NCBI GenBank assembly: GCA_016777645.1 | Contig: JADHRC010000002.1 | Coordinates: forward strand, 1-37,110 | From: Alphaproteobacteria bacterium | Lineage (GTDB): Bacteria; Pseudomonadota; Alphaproteobacteria; Puniceispirillales; Marisalimonadaceae | Direction: 5' to 3' | DNA: 37,110 nt | Part shown: positions 24,933-32,980 of the stretch, one piece after another | How the letters are laid out: each line of letters opens with the position of its first letter | How positions within the stretch are numbered: position 1 is the stretch's first letter | Program-made: the position numbers and the translations under genes | Notes under the pieces: model-generated | What the model saw: only the letters and a program-made list of their open reading frames with translations | What the model was told of the DNA's origin: nothing | Databases searched by the model: none

Positions 24933-25835
24933 ATGTCAGATATAAATAAAGAAATTTTAGTTGTTGGCCTTGGTTCTATGGGGCTGGGAATAGCACAGTC
25001 ACTTCTTAGAGAAGGATACAAAGTTTATGGCCAAGACAAAAACTCTATTCAAACTGATAAGTTTATTAAAAATGGTGGTGTGTACACGAATATCCCTTTT
25101 GATAATTTAGAAGCGGTTATTGTCGTTGTTTTGAATGAAAAGCAAACTAAAGAAATTCTTTTCGGTGATGACGGTTTAGTAAAAAAAATGAAGGCTAATT
25201 CCCTCATTATGGTTTGTACAACTGTATCTCCAAATTTTGCTAAAGAAATGGAAGCTTTAAGCAATAATGAAAATCTTTTATATTTAGATGCTCCTATTTC
25301 TGGAGGTTCAAAAAAGTCTTCAGAGGGTAAATTAACATACATGATTTCTGGAAATAAAAAAGCAGTAGAAGCGGCCAGACCAATTTTGAATGCAACTTCT
25401 GAAATGATTTTTGAATTTGGAGAAACTGTTGGATCTGGGTCAGCTATGAAAGCTGTAAATCAGATGCTTGCAGGAATTCATATTGCTGCAATGGCAGAAG
25501 CTATTACTTTTGGAATAAGTCAAGGTATAACACCACAAAAGTTTCTAGAAGTTATTTCCAAATGTGCGGGCACATCTTGGATGCTTGAAAATAGGGCACC
25601 CCATATTATTGAAAATGATTACACTCCAAAATCTTCAATTAATATTTGGCCTAAAGATTTAGGTATTGTTTTAGATATTGCTAAAAACTCAAGTTTTTCT
25701 GCCCCTCTAACTGCTGTTGCATTGCAACAATTTATATCAGCTGCTGGAAGTGGATTAGGAAATGAAGATGATGCTGCTGTAGCTAAAATTTATGCTAGAA
25801 ATGCTGGAATAGAGTTGCCTTTCAACACAAAATAA
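24933..25835 (+). CDS. ltnD: L-threonate dehydrogenase (beta-hydroxyacid dehydrogenase family)
   Basis: 300 residues. The Rossmann motif is GLGSMG (12-17) and D35 points to NAD. The substrate loop is APISGGSKK (S123-G124-G125) and the catalytic Lys is K173 in AMKAVNQML with N176. The long run MLAGIHIAAMAEA, WMLENRAPHIIENDYTPKSS and DLGIVLDIAK closely fits LtnD, which oxidises L-threonate at C2 and feeds OtnI. OtnI and OtnC homologues lie 7-8 kb to the right and denD 6.5 kb to the left. It starts 5 bp after the dehydratase stop (likely one transcript) and its stop is one base from the stop of the convergent hydroxyacid dehydrogenase. Confidence 0.87.
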   Translation: MSDINKEILVVGLGSMGLGIAQSLLREGYKVYGQDKNSIQTDKFIKNGGVYTNIPFDNLEAVIVVVLNEKQTKEILFGDDGLVKKMKANSLIMVCTTVSPNFAKEMEALSNNENLLYLDAPISGGSKKSSEGKLTYMISGNKKAVEAARPILNATSEMIFEFGETVGSGSAMKAVNQMLAGIHIAAMAEAITFGISQGITPQKFLEVISKCAGTSWMLENRAPHIIENDYTPKSSINIWPKDLGIVLDIAKNSSFSAPLTAVALQQFISAAGSGLGNEDDAAVAKIYARNAGIELPFNTK

Positions 25836-25836
25836 T

Positions 25837-26772
25837 CTAAGCAACAGCTGAAATTAATGGTTTTTCTTCGAAATAATTTTTAATATTATCAAAAACTAGT
25901 TGACCCATTGCGTTTCTTGTTTCCACTGTTCCTGAGGCTATATGGGGTAGTAAAACTGTATTGTCTAAACTCATTAATTTTTTAGGTATATTAGGCTCGT
26001 TTGTATAAACATCTAGCCCAGCAGCTAAAATAAGTTTATTTTCGAGATAATATATTAAAGTTTCTTGATCGATCACAGAGCCTCTCGCGACATTTATGAG
26101 GACACCCTCTTTTCCCAAAGCATCTAATACTTCATTATTAATAAGTTTTTCAGTTTCTTTACCACCAGGTGTTATAATACATAGGGTGTCAACTTCTTTT
26201 GCCAAATCTATTAAGTTATTGTAATAGACATATTTAACATCCTTTTGATTTCTAGAATGATAGTAAACTTGACATTTGAAAGCCTCTGCTCTTTCTGCAA
26301 TAGCTTTCCCAATTCTTCCCATACCAACAACACCTAGTTTTGTGCCAGTAAATTTTTTAGTAAGTGGAAAGTCACCATGAATCCAAGAATTAGTTCGAGC
26401 AAAATTGTCAGCAGTCACTAATTTTTTATATACACAAAGCATAAGTGCTATCGCTGTATCTGCAACTTCATCATTGAGTACCTCAGGAGTGTTAGTAACT
26501 TTTATACCCAAGCTTTTGGCACAATTTATATCAATTGCATCGTATCCAACACCATAACAAGCAATGATTTTTAGATTTGGCATATTTTTCATTAATTCAG
26601 GAGTAATTTTATATCCTCCCATTACGGCAATAGCATCAACGTTTGATTTAATTTTGTCTATAAATTTATCCTCATCATCTTTCATCCATAATTTATGGGT
26701 ATTAAAATGTCTATCAGCTAAATCAATGAAATGTTTAGGCATTTGTGACATTATAAGTAAATTCTTATCCAT
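25837..26772 (-). CDS. D-2-hydroxyacid dehydrogenase (glyoxylate/hydroxypyruvate reductase-like)
   Basis: 311 residues from the ATG at 26770-26772, which has GGGGAG upstream; a longer in-frame form to 26823 would run into the kinase gene and adds an atypical N-terminus. The D-isomer-specific catalytic set is R230 (NVARGS), E259 (NEPN) and H277 (LPHIASGT). The cofactor loop is GMGRIG (150-155). The second strand ends HSRNQK with R174 where NAD enzymes have Asp, so NADPH is the likely cofactor, as in glyoxylate/hydroxypyruvate reductases. It follows the KdgK-like kinase by 16 bp. It could reduce glyoxylate, hydroxypyruvate or 2-keto sugar acids formed by the surrounding routes. Confidence 0.9.
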   Translation of the reverse strand: MDKNLLIMSQMPKHFIDLADRHFNTHKLWMKDDEDKFIDKIKSNVDAIAVMGGYKITPELMKNMPNLKIIACYGVGYDAIDINCAKSLGIKVTNTPEVLNDEVADTAIALMLCVYKKLVTADNFARTNSWIHGDFPLTKKFTGTKLGVVGMGRIGKAIAERAEAFKCQVYYHSRNQKDVKYVYYNNLIDLAKEVDTLCIITPGGKETEKLINNEVLDALGKEGVLINVARGSVIDQETLIYYLENKLILAAGLDVYTNEPNIPKKLMSLDNTVLLPHIASGTVETRNAMGQLVFDNIKNYFEEKPLISAVA

Positions 26773-26788
26773 CTTATAAAACTCCCCT

Positions 26789-27721
26789 TTAGATATTTGT
26801 TTTTGGCATGTAATCTTTTTCAATAATAGCCCCTTTATGTTTTATAACTTCACTTGTTACTAAATGAGCTTTTAAAATTTTTTCCTCAATAGGAATATTA
26901 TTGTCGTTATGCATTAATGCAAGGAAAGAACCATTAAAGGAGTCACCTGCAGCAGTCATGTCTACAACTTCTCCATGAGGAACTTTTATATCTTTTATTT
27001 CCGTAGATCTGTTTTTATAAATAAAAGAATTTTTATATCTAACAATGATAAGATTTTTTTTATCTAAAATTTGAAATATTTCGTACGGTTTTTTTATACC
27101 AAACAATTCTTTAATGTCGTCATAAGATATAAAATGAACATCAATATTATTGTTAATTTTTTTGAATAACTCTTGATTTTTTGCTTTATCAGAATGTAAT
27201 TGAGATCTAAAATTAAAATCAAAAGCAGAAATATTTGCTGTTGAACCTATTTCTATAAGTTGTTTTTTTTGTCTAGGATCAAGGATCCCAGCTGAAATAC
27301 CAGAATAGTAGAAAATACTGACATTTTTTATTTGTTTAATTAGCTCTTTTCCCTTTTGTCCCTCAAAGATAAATTTTGAAGGAGATTCATTTCTCCAATA
27401 TGAGAAACTTCTTTCCCCTTTTTTGTTTATTTCAATTGAATATAAGCCAGGTGGATTTTTCCCATCTGTTCTTATAAAATTACATTTTATTTTCTCCTTT
27501 TTAAATCTTTCAATCATTTTTTCTGAAAAAGTATCATTGCTTAAAGCTGTTGAAAAAAAAGTGCTGATTTTTTTGTTGGCTAACCTAGAAAAATATACTG
27601 CTGAATTGTAAGTGTCTCCTCCAAAGTTGACTTTTATATTTGCAGCAGACTTGTCTAATGAAGAAATATCTCCATTAAGCTCGATCATACATTCACCTAA
27701 AAAAATAGCTTTTTTGTTCAT
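26789..27721 (-). CDS. kdgK: PfkB family carbohydrate kinase, 2-dehydro-3-deoxygluconate kinase-like
   Basis: 310 residues, ribokinase fold. The N-terminal FLGECMIELNG, the FGGDTYNSAVYFSRL strand (33-47), GERSFSYWRNESPS and YYSGISAGIL match 2-keto-3-deoxygluconate kinases. The PfkB second signature is DMTAAGDSFNG with catalytic base D260. It would phosphorylate a 2-keto-3-deoxy acid for an Eda-type aldolase, as encoded at 18449-19081. No ribosome site is visible before the ATG at 27719-27721. It is unusually Lys/Asn-rich. Because OtnK is absent from the window, this is also the only local kinase that could serve the tetronate route, but nothing in its sequence shows that. Confidence 0.85.
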   Translation of the reverse strand: MNKKAIFLGECMIELNGDISSLDKSAANIKVNFGGDTYNSAVYFSRLANKKISTFFSTALSNDTFSEKMIERFKKEKIKCNFIRTDGKNPPGLYSIEINKKGERSFSYWRNESPSKFIFEGQKGKELIKQIKNVSIFYYSGISAGILDPRQKKQLIEIGSTANISAFDFNFRSQLHSDKAKNQELFKKINNNIDVHFISYDDIKELFGIKKPYEIFQILDKKNLIIVRYKNSFIYKNRSTEIKDIKVPHGEVVDMTAAGDSFNGSFLALMHNDNNIPIEEKILKAHLVTSEVIKHKGAIIEKDYMPKTNI

Positions 27722-27745
27722 GAGGCAATCTAAATTTTCTAAAAC

Positions 27746-27777
27746 TAAATTATTATTTATTGAAATCTAATAATTTA
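27746..27777. promoter_or_regulatory. 10-bp inverted repeat between the kinase and FAD-oxidase genes
   Basis: Perfect arms TAAATTATTA (27746-27755) and TAATAATTTA (27768-27777) with a 12-nt spacer, so half-site centres are about two helical turns apart. It lies in the 118-bp divergent region upstream of the kinase and the first FAD-linked dehydrogenase. It is a reasonable operator candidate by position, but it is almost pure AT. Confidence 0.3.
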
Positions 27778-27839
27778 CTCAATCTTTATTTTGAAATATA
27801 GTCTAATATGACTTTGTGTTTTTTTATTGGGGAAAATAA

Positions 27840-29249
27840 GTGACTATTCTTAAGGTCAATAATTCATTTTATGAAAAGTTTCAATATAATGTTAATTCTG
27901 CAATCAAGGATTTACAAAAAGAATTTGGTCAACAGTTTTCGACCTCTCAATCAGTTAGAGAACAACATACTAGTACCACGACTGTTCATAAACCTGAGTT
28001 GCCTGATGGAGTGGTCTTTGCTTATAACAAAAACGATGTTCAAAAAACAGTTCGAATTTGTCATGAACATGGTTGTCCAATTATACCATTTGGAGTTGGC
28101 TCTTCATTAGAAGGTCACTTAAATGCTAACTTTGGTGGTGTTTCAATAGATATGAATAATCTAAATAATATTATAGAGGTTCACCCTGAGGATTCTACAG
28201 TTACTGTTCAACCTGGTGTGACTAGGGAGCAGTTAAACACATACCTAAGAGACACGGGACTTTTTTTTCCTATAGATCCAGGTGCGAATGCGTCTATTGG
28301 TGGCATGACATCCACAAGGGCTTCAGGGACTAATGCTGTAAGATATGGAACTATGAAAGATAACGTCATTTCTTTAGAAGTTGTAATGGCTAATGGAGAG
28401 ATAATTAAAACAGCAAGTAGGGCAAGGAAAAGTTCTGCAGGTTATGATTTAACCAGACTTTTGGTTGGTTCAGAAGGAACTTTAGGAATTATTACTGAAA
28501 TCACTTTAAAATTATATGGTATTCCAGAAGAAATAGGTGCTGGAAGATGCACTTTCTCATCTGTTAAAGATGCTACTGACGCTGTTATCATGACAATTCA
28601 AGCGGGTATTCCTGTAGCTAGAATAGAACTGCTTGATATAGCGCAAGTAAAAGCTGTAAATAATTATTCTAAATTAAATCTTCCTGAGGCCCCATTACTG
28701 TTGTTAGAGTTTCATGGAAGCAAGTCTTCTGTTAAGGAGCAATCTGAGTTGTTTAATGAAATATCTAAAGATTTTGGTGGAAACAACTTTGAGTGGAGTT
28801 CAAGTGTTGAAGAAAGAAATAAACTTTGGAAGGCAAGGCATGACGTATATTACGCAGTTAAGGCTAGTAGACCTGAAGCTGAATATATAGCTACTGATGT
28901 TTGCGTCCCTATTTCAAGACTATCTGAATGTATTATGGAAACAATAGAGGACATGGAGAAGAATAATTTATATGGACCTATCGTTGGTCATGTTGGCGAC
29001 GGTAATTTCCATGTTCAGCTTATGATTGATCCTAAAATTCAGAAAGAGGTTGATGTTGCAAATGATTTTTTAGAAAGATTAGCCCACAGAGCTATAAATA
29101 TGGATGGCACTTGCACCGGTGAACATGGTGTTGGACAAGGGAAAAAACAATATTTATTGGATGAATTGGGTCCTGCAGTTGATTTTATGAAATTAATTAA
29201 ACAAGAACTGGATCCCAAAGGGATTATGAATCCTGGAAAAATACTTTAA
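27840..29249 (+). CDS. FAD-binding D-2-hydroxyacid (D-lactate/glycolate) dehydrogenase, copy 1
   Basis: 469 residues from a GTG start at 27840, with GGGGA about 7 nt upstream and no in-frame ATG nearby. A PCMH-type FAD domain (about 45-225) shows PFGVGSSLEGH, VQPGVTREQLN, DPGANASIGGM and GSEGTLGI. The C-terminal FAD-oxidase domain has the metal/substrate His motifs GHVGDGNFHV and the terminal CTGEHGVGQGKK. This is the GlcD/DLD group, which oxidises D-lactate, glycolate or similar acids and passes electrons to the respiratory chain. No separate GlcE/GlcF is present. The next gene is a close paralogue 34 bp downstream. Confidence 0.9.
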   Translation: MTILKVNNSFYEKFQYNVNSAIKDLQKEFGQQFSTSQSVREQHTSTTTVHKPELPDGVVFAYNKNDVQKTVRICHEHGCPIIPFGVGSSLEGHLNANFGGVSIDMNNLNNIIEVHPEDSTVTVQPGVTREQLNTYLRDTGLFFPIDPGANASIGGMTSTRASGTNAVRYGTMKDNVISLEVVMANGEIIKTASRARKSSAGYDLTRLLVGSEGTLGIITEITLKLYGIPEEIGAGRCTFSSVKDATDAVIMTIQAGIPVARIELLDIAQVKAVNNYSKLNLPEAPLLLLEFHGSKSSVKEQSELFNEISKDFGGNNFEWSSSVEERNKLWKARHDVYYAVKASRPEAEYIATDVCVPISRLSECIMETIEDMEKNNLYGPIVGHVGDGNFHVQLMIDPKIQKEVDVANDFLERLAHRAINMDGTCTGEHGVGQGKKQYLLDELGPAVDFMKLIKQELDPKGIMNPGKIL

Positions 29250-29283
29250 AAAAAAATGAGTTGTTTAAAATAGGTTTGAAAAT

Positions 29284-30696
29284 ATGGATGGAAAAATTTC
29301 TTCTTGGTCTAGTGAAGATTATGACAAGAAAAGTATTGAATTATGTGTTCAAGAGATAAAAAAAGAGTTTGGACAACAGTTTTCGAATAGCAAAAGCATA
29401 TTGGAACAGCATACTCACACAATGACTATTCATGAATCAGAATTACCAGACGGGGTTGTTTTTGTAGAATCTAAGGAAGATGTGCAAAAAGTGGTTAACA
29501 TTTGTAAAAAGTATAAATGTCCAATCATTCCTTTTGGTGTTGGGTCTTCATTCGAAGGGCATCTTAACGCTCCATATGGTGGAATTTCAATTGATATGAA
29601 TAATATGAATAAAATACTAAATGTTTACCCAGAAGACCTTTTAGTTGTTGTTCAACCTGGTGTGACAAGGGAGCAACTTAATACTCATTTAAGGGATACA
29701 GGTTTATTTTTCCCAATAGATCCAGGAGCTAATGCTTCAATTGGAGGAATGACTGCAACTAGAGCATCCGGAACAAATGCAGTGAGATATGGTACTATGA
29801 AAGATAACGTGGTAGCTCTTGAAGTTGTTACTCCAGATGGTCAAATCATAAAAACTGCTAATAAAGCAAGGAAAAGCTCTGCTGGATATGATTTAACTCG
29901 TCTAATGGTTGGTTCCGAAGGTACTTTAGGTATAACAACAGAAATAACACTTAAACTATATGGTATCCCAGAAGTTATAGCAGGTGGAAGGGTAAGTTTT
30001 CCTTCTGTGAAAGATGCAACAGACACTGTAATAACAACTATACAGGCTGGAATACCTGTGGCCAGAATTGAGTTTATGGATCTTGCTCAAGTAAAAGCGG
30101 TTAATAACTATTCGAAAACAAACTTGCCAGAAGCTCCATTGTTGTTGGTAGAGTTTCATGGAAGTGAGTCGTCTGTAAAAGAACAGTCAGAATTGTTTGG
30201 AGAGATTGCTTCTGATTTTGGAGGTATTGATTTTGAGTGGACGTCAAATAATGAAGAAAGAAATAAATTATGGAAAGCTCGTCATGATGCATACTGGTCA
30301 TGTAGAGCTGTTAGGCCAGACGCCTCATTATATTCTACTGACGTTTGTGTGCCTATTTCAAAATTGTCAGATTGTATTTCTGAAACTGTTGAAGACATGG
30401 AAAAAAATAAATTAATTGGTCCAATAGTAAGCCATGCAGGTGATGGAAATTTCCATGTTGCTTTACTGATTGATAAAAATAATAAAAATGAGTTAGAAAA
30501 GTTAGATAGTTTTTTGGTCAGAATATCAGAACGAGCCATTAGAATGGATGGCACTTGCACAGGAGAACATGGAGTAGGGCAGGGCAAAAGAAAATATATG
30601 TTAAAAGAGTTGGGTAATGCTGTTGATATTATGAAAAAAGTTAAAAATGCATTTGACCCGGATAAAATCATGAACCCTGGCAAACTTTTTTTATAA
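29284..30696 (+). CDS. FAD-binding D-2-hydroxyacid (D-lactate/glycolate) dehydrogenase, copy 2 (tandem paralogue)
   Basis: 470 residues with the same domain order as copy 1: PFGVGSSFEGH, VQPGVTREQLN, DPGANASIGGM, GSEGTLGI, then SHAGDGNFHV and CTGEHGVGQGKR. By eye about seven in ten residues are identical, and long blocks such as FFPIDPGANASIGGM are unchanged, yet codons differ widely, so the duplication is not recent. Differences cluster around 340-370 (WSCRAVRPDASLYS versus YYAVKASRPEAEYIA) and before the C-terminal His motif, which may alter substrate. AGG lies upstream of the ATG. The pair is on one transcript by spacing. Both copies look complete and active. Confidence 0.9.
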   Translation: MDGKISSWSSEDYDKKSIELCVQEIKKEFGQQFSNSKSILEQHTHTMTIHESELPDGVVFVESKEDVQKVVNICKKYKCPIIPFGVGSSFEGHLNAPYGGISIDMNNMNKILNVYPEDLLVVVQPGVTREQLNTHLRDTGLFFPIDPGANASIGGMTATRASGTNAVRYGTMKDNVVALEVVTPDGQIIKTANKARKSSAGYDLTRLMVGSEGTLGITTEITLKLYGIPEVIAGGRVSFPSVKDATDTVITTIQAGIPVARIEFMDLAQVKAVNNYSKTNLPEAPLLLVEFHGSESSVKEQSELFGEIASDFGGIDFEWTSNNEERNKLWKARHDAYWSCRAVRPDASLYSTDVCVPISKLSDCISETVEDMEKNKLIGPIVSHAGDGNFHVALLIDKNNKNELEKLDSFLVRISERAIRMDGTCTGEHGVGQGKRKYMLKELGNAVDIMKKVKNAFDPDKIMNPGKLFL

Positions 30697-30759
30697 TATT
30701 GTCATTTAATCTTACATGATATAATTACCATATAATCTTCTAAATGTTTTAATCTAAGG

Positions 30760-30782
30760 TATAGAGACTCCTCTATAATTTT
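30760..30782 (+). terminator. Hairpin just upstream of the LysE-family gene
   Basis: TATAGAG (30760-30766) and CTCTATA (30771-30777) form a perfect 7-bp stem with a 4-nt loop, followed by ATTTT (30778-30782), only 7 nt before the next start codon. It could end the FAD-dehydrogenase transcript. The only purine-rich stretches ahead of the LysE-type start lie in or before this stem, so folding might also hide its ribosome site. Confidence 0.4.
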
Positions 30783-30784
30783 AA

Positions 30785-31387
30785 ATGATCACATACATAA
30801 TTATTAGTTTCCTAATGATGGTAACACCTGGTCCAGGTGTTTTATCCTTGGCAGGTGTTGGTGCTGGCTTTGGATGGCGTATTGGAATTATGTACCTAAT
30901 TGGCTTATTTTTGGGAACAAATGGGGTTGCTCTTTTTGTGGTTCTTGGATTTAAAAAGTTTTTATTTGAAATAGATGGAGTTGAGCTAACTTTTTTATTT
31001 TTATCATTATCCTACTTGTCATTTTTATCTTGGAGAATAGCTACTTCGGATAATAGAACTGGTTTTAAGCAAAGCTTAAAGGCACCAAGATTATATGAAG
31101 GAATACTGTTACAATTTATAAATCCCAAAGCCTATGTTGTTCAAGGTCATTTATTCATAGTTTTATCTTTGGGTATTTCATCTTATGAATTAGAAATTAT
31201 TACTAAATTTATCATTGTCAATTCTATATGGATACCTATTCATTTTTTTTGGTTATGGCTAGGCATAAGTTTAAAAAAATGGTCTTTAGCATCTAATAAG
31301 CAACTATGGGTTAATAGAGGTATGGGGCTTGCACTTTTCGCAGTCGTGATATTGTCAGGTATAATGGAATTAAATTCAAAAATATAA
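30785..31387 (+). CDS. LysE family exporter
   Basis: 200 residues, all hydrophobic helices (about six). The N-terminal MVTPGPGVLSLAGVGAGFGW is the family's TPGP signature, followed by GLFLGTNGVALF. The FINPKAYVVQGHLFIV stretch in the middle is the usual NPK motif of the RhtB/LysE group. These inner-membrane proteins export amino acids such as lysine, threonine or homoserine lactone; specificity cannot be read. It is 88 bp after the second FAD dehydrogenase and may have its own control, given the hairpin ahead of it. Confidence 0.85.
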   Translation: MITYIIISFLMMVTPGPGVLSLAGVGAGFGWRIGIMYLIGLFLGTNGVALFVVLGFKKFLFEIDGVELTFLFLSLSYLSFLSWRIATSDNRTGFKQSLKAPRLYEGILLQFINPKAYVVQGHLFIVLSLGISSYELEIITKFIIVNSIWIPIHFFWLWLGISLKKWSLASNKQLWVNRGMGLALFAVVILSGIMELNSKI

Positions 31388-31446
31388 ATGATTATTTTTT
31401 AATCATAATAAAATTTTAAAAAAAATAACGCTTAAAAAATAATCAT
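31388..31446. repeat. 15-bp perfect inverted repeat with a nested hairpin after the LysE gene
   Basis: ATGATTATTTTTTAA (31388-31402), directly after the stop codon, is the exact reverse complement of 31432-31446, with a 29-nt loop. The left arm can instead fold with TAATCAT at 31400-31406 as a 7-bp hairpin, so two exclusive folds exist. A further 12-bp palindrome TTAGAATTCTAA follows at 31449-31460. Probably a transcript-end structure. The rest of the 229-bp gap to 31616 shows no gene. Confidence 0.45.
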
Positions 31447-31584
31447 ATTTAGAATTCTAACAAACGTATCTAACTTACAAGAAGAACTTTTAGAGTTGAT
31501 TCCCTATAATATGCTTGTAGATAATCTCCCCCAGTTTACTACAAAAACAAACTAATATATTCCTCCCTAATATTGGTTTAAATA

Positions 31585-31614
31585 GGTGCAGAGGATCTCC
31601 TTAAAATCCTCACC
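31585..31614 (-). terminator. Bulged hairpin after the second SDR gene
   Basis: GGT (31585-31587) and GAGGAT (31591-31596) pair with ATCCTC (31606-31611) and ACC (31612-31614), giving nine base pairs with a 3-nt bulge and a 9-nt loop. It begins two bases past the minus-strand stop of the SDR. It is the most GC-rich hairpin in the window, but the following minus-strand sequence has only a weak T-run, so termination is uncertain. Confidence 0.35.
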
Positions 31615-31616
31615 AA

Positions 31617-32351
31617 TTAATAAGTTGCTCTTCCACCCGAAATATCAAAAACACCTGCTGTGGTAAAACTATTTTCTCTACTTGCCAAGAAAGCTATAAG
31701 TGAAGCTACCTCTTCAACAGTAACAAACCTATTTCTAGGAATTTTAGAAATCATATAATCAATAAATTCTTGTGATACTTGATCCAAAATCCTAGTTTTT
31801 GCTGTGGCTGGAGTAATACAATTTACTGCTATATCTTGATCAGCAGTTTCTTTGCCTAAAGATTTAGTTAAACCTATTACTGCTGCTTTTGAAGCAGAAT
31901 ACGCAGGAGCATTAGGGTTACCTTCTTTACCAGCAATGGAAGCTATATTTATAATTCTGCCATAACCTCTATCTCTCATTTTTTTAACGACATATTTATT
32001 ACAATAAAAAACACCATTAACATTTACGTTGAAAACTCTTGACCATTCATCTACTGGGTAGTCCCATGTTGAAAAAGTTGGGCCTGCAATACCTGCGCTA
32101 CATACTAAAATATCTATTTTATCAATTTTATTTATAGTTTTTTCAGTAGCTTCTTCGACTGCTTTATTGTCTGTTTGGTCGACTTTCAAAAAATGACAAT
32201 TTAATTCTCTAGCCGCATTTAATCCTAATTTTTCATCAATATCCCAAATCATAACCTCACAACCATCATCAATAAGTCTTTTGGCAGTGGCATAGCCAAT
32301 TCCTTGAGCACCACCAGTAATTACCGCAGTTTGTCCATCAAAATTAGTCAT
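31617..32351 (-). CDS. SDR oxidoreductase, 2-keto-3-deoxy-L-rhamnonate dehydrogenase-like
   Basis: 244 residues. The cofactor loop is TGGAQGIG (12-19), D37 suggests NAD, and catalytic residues are N110, S138, Y151 and K155 (YSASK). The stretch AGKEGNPNAPAYSASKAAVIGLTKSLGKE, the PATAKTRIL segment and the terminal SGGRATY resemble SDRs that oxidise C4 of 2-keto-3-deoxy-L-rhamnonate-type acids. General FabG-like activity cannot be excluded. The AGGGGA site before the ATG is strong. It is a stand-alone minus-strand gene, divergent from the DUF2938-led operon with 130 bp between. It could share the FAH hydrolase at 19807-20649. Confidence 0.82.
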   Translation of the reverse strand: MTNFDGQTAVITGGAQGIGYATAKRLIDDGCEVMIWDIDEKLGLNAARELNCHFLKVDQTDNKAVEEATEKTINKIDKIDILVCSAGIAGPTFSTWDYPVDEWSRVFNVNVNGVFYCNKYVVKKMRDRGYGRIINIASIAGKEGNPNAPAYSASKAAVIGLTKSLGKETADQDIAVNCITPATAKTRILDQVSQEFIDYMISKIPRNRFVTVEEVASLIAFLASRENSFTTAGVFDISGGRATY

Positions 32352-32383
32352 AAATTTTCCCCTATATTTTTTGATAATTATGG

Positions 32384-32423
32384 ATTTATTTAAAAATAAA
32401 TAATCATAGATATTATTATCTAT
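32384..32423. repeat. Two adjacent short hairpins in the SDR/DUF2938 divergent region
   Basis: ATTTATTT/AAATAAAT (32384-32391 and 32394-32401, 2-nt gap) is followed four nt later by ATAGATA/TATCTAT (32406-32412 and 32417-32423, 4-nt loop). Both are perfect and lie between divergent starts, so they may be regulator half-sites rather than RNA structures. AT content is very high and chance is a fair explanation. Confidence 0.3.
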
Positions 32424-32481
32424 ATTTTATATTGTTAATTAATTCATTGCTAGAAAAAACTAAGTTATAGGGAGTAATTTC

Positions 32482-32958
32482 ATGGAGGTAGTACACATTA
32501 TAATTATTGGAATTCTTTCTTGTGTTGCAATGGATTTGTGGCAAAGAATCCTAAAAATCATATTTCAAATAAATCCATCTGATTGGGCAGTTGTTGGCAG
32601 ATGGTTTGTTTTATTAATAACTTCGGGCAAGCTATATAATCCAAACATAGACTCCGAACAATCAATTAAAAATGAGTTGCCTATTGGTTGGATTGTTCAT
32701 TATTCTGTGGCAATACTATATTCATTAGTTTTTTTTATATTTTATAAATTTCAAATTTTGAATGCATCATTTCTTGATGGAATTGTTTTTGGTTTAATCA
32801 GTGTTATTGTACCATGGTTTTTCTTTATGCCTATACTTGGTAAAGGCTTTTTAGCAACAAAAACCCCATCACCACTTATGGCTTGTTCATTGGCAATAGG
32901 CAGCCACTTTGTTATAGGTTTATCTATAGGCTCATTTTTTCAAATTTATGGTTACTAA
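32482..32958 (+). CDS. DUF2938 family membrane protein
   Basis: 158 residues with four hydrophobic helices (about 1-20, 70-90, 95-120 and 130-155). The conserved DUF2938 segments are visible: VAMDLWQRILKI near 12-23, VGRWFVLL near 37-44, GWIVHYSVAI near 73-82 and PWFFFMPILGKGFLATKTP near 112-130. The family has no known function. GGGAG about 7 nt before the ATG is a strong ribosome site. It leads a plus-strand run with OtnC after 22 bp, then OtnI, an aldo/keto reductase and a lactonase-like protein, so a membrane role tied to that pathway is possible but unproven. Confidence 0.8.
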   Translation: MEVVHIIIIGILSCVAMDLWQRILKIIFQINPSDWAVVGRWFVLLITSGKLYNPNIDSEQSIKNELPIGWIVHYSVAILYSLVFFIFYKFQILNASFLDGIVFGLISVIVPWFFFMPILGKGFLATKTPSPLMACSLAIGSHFVIGLSIGSFFQIYGY

Positions 32959-32980
32959 ATATTATAGGGAAAATTTAATT

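Noticed and set aside
27871..28110. 79-codon alternative frame at the start of the first FAD dehydrogenase
   Set aside because: The GTG-started frame gives the conserved FAD-domain N-terminus, so the ATG in the other frame is incidental.
30282..30683. 133-codon antisense frame inside the second FAD dehydrogenase
   Set aside because: The sense frame carries catalytic motifs throughout; the antisense frame has no domain.
27840..30696. Frameshift or recent assembly duplication explaining the two FAD dehydrogenases
   Set aside because: Both frames are intact, and synonymous and amino-acid differences are spread along the length, so they are true diverged paralogues.
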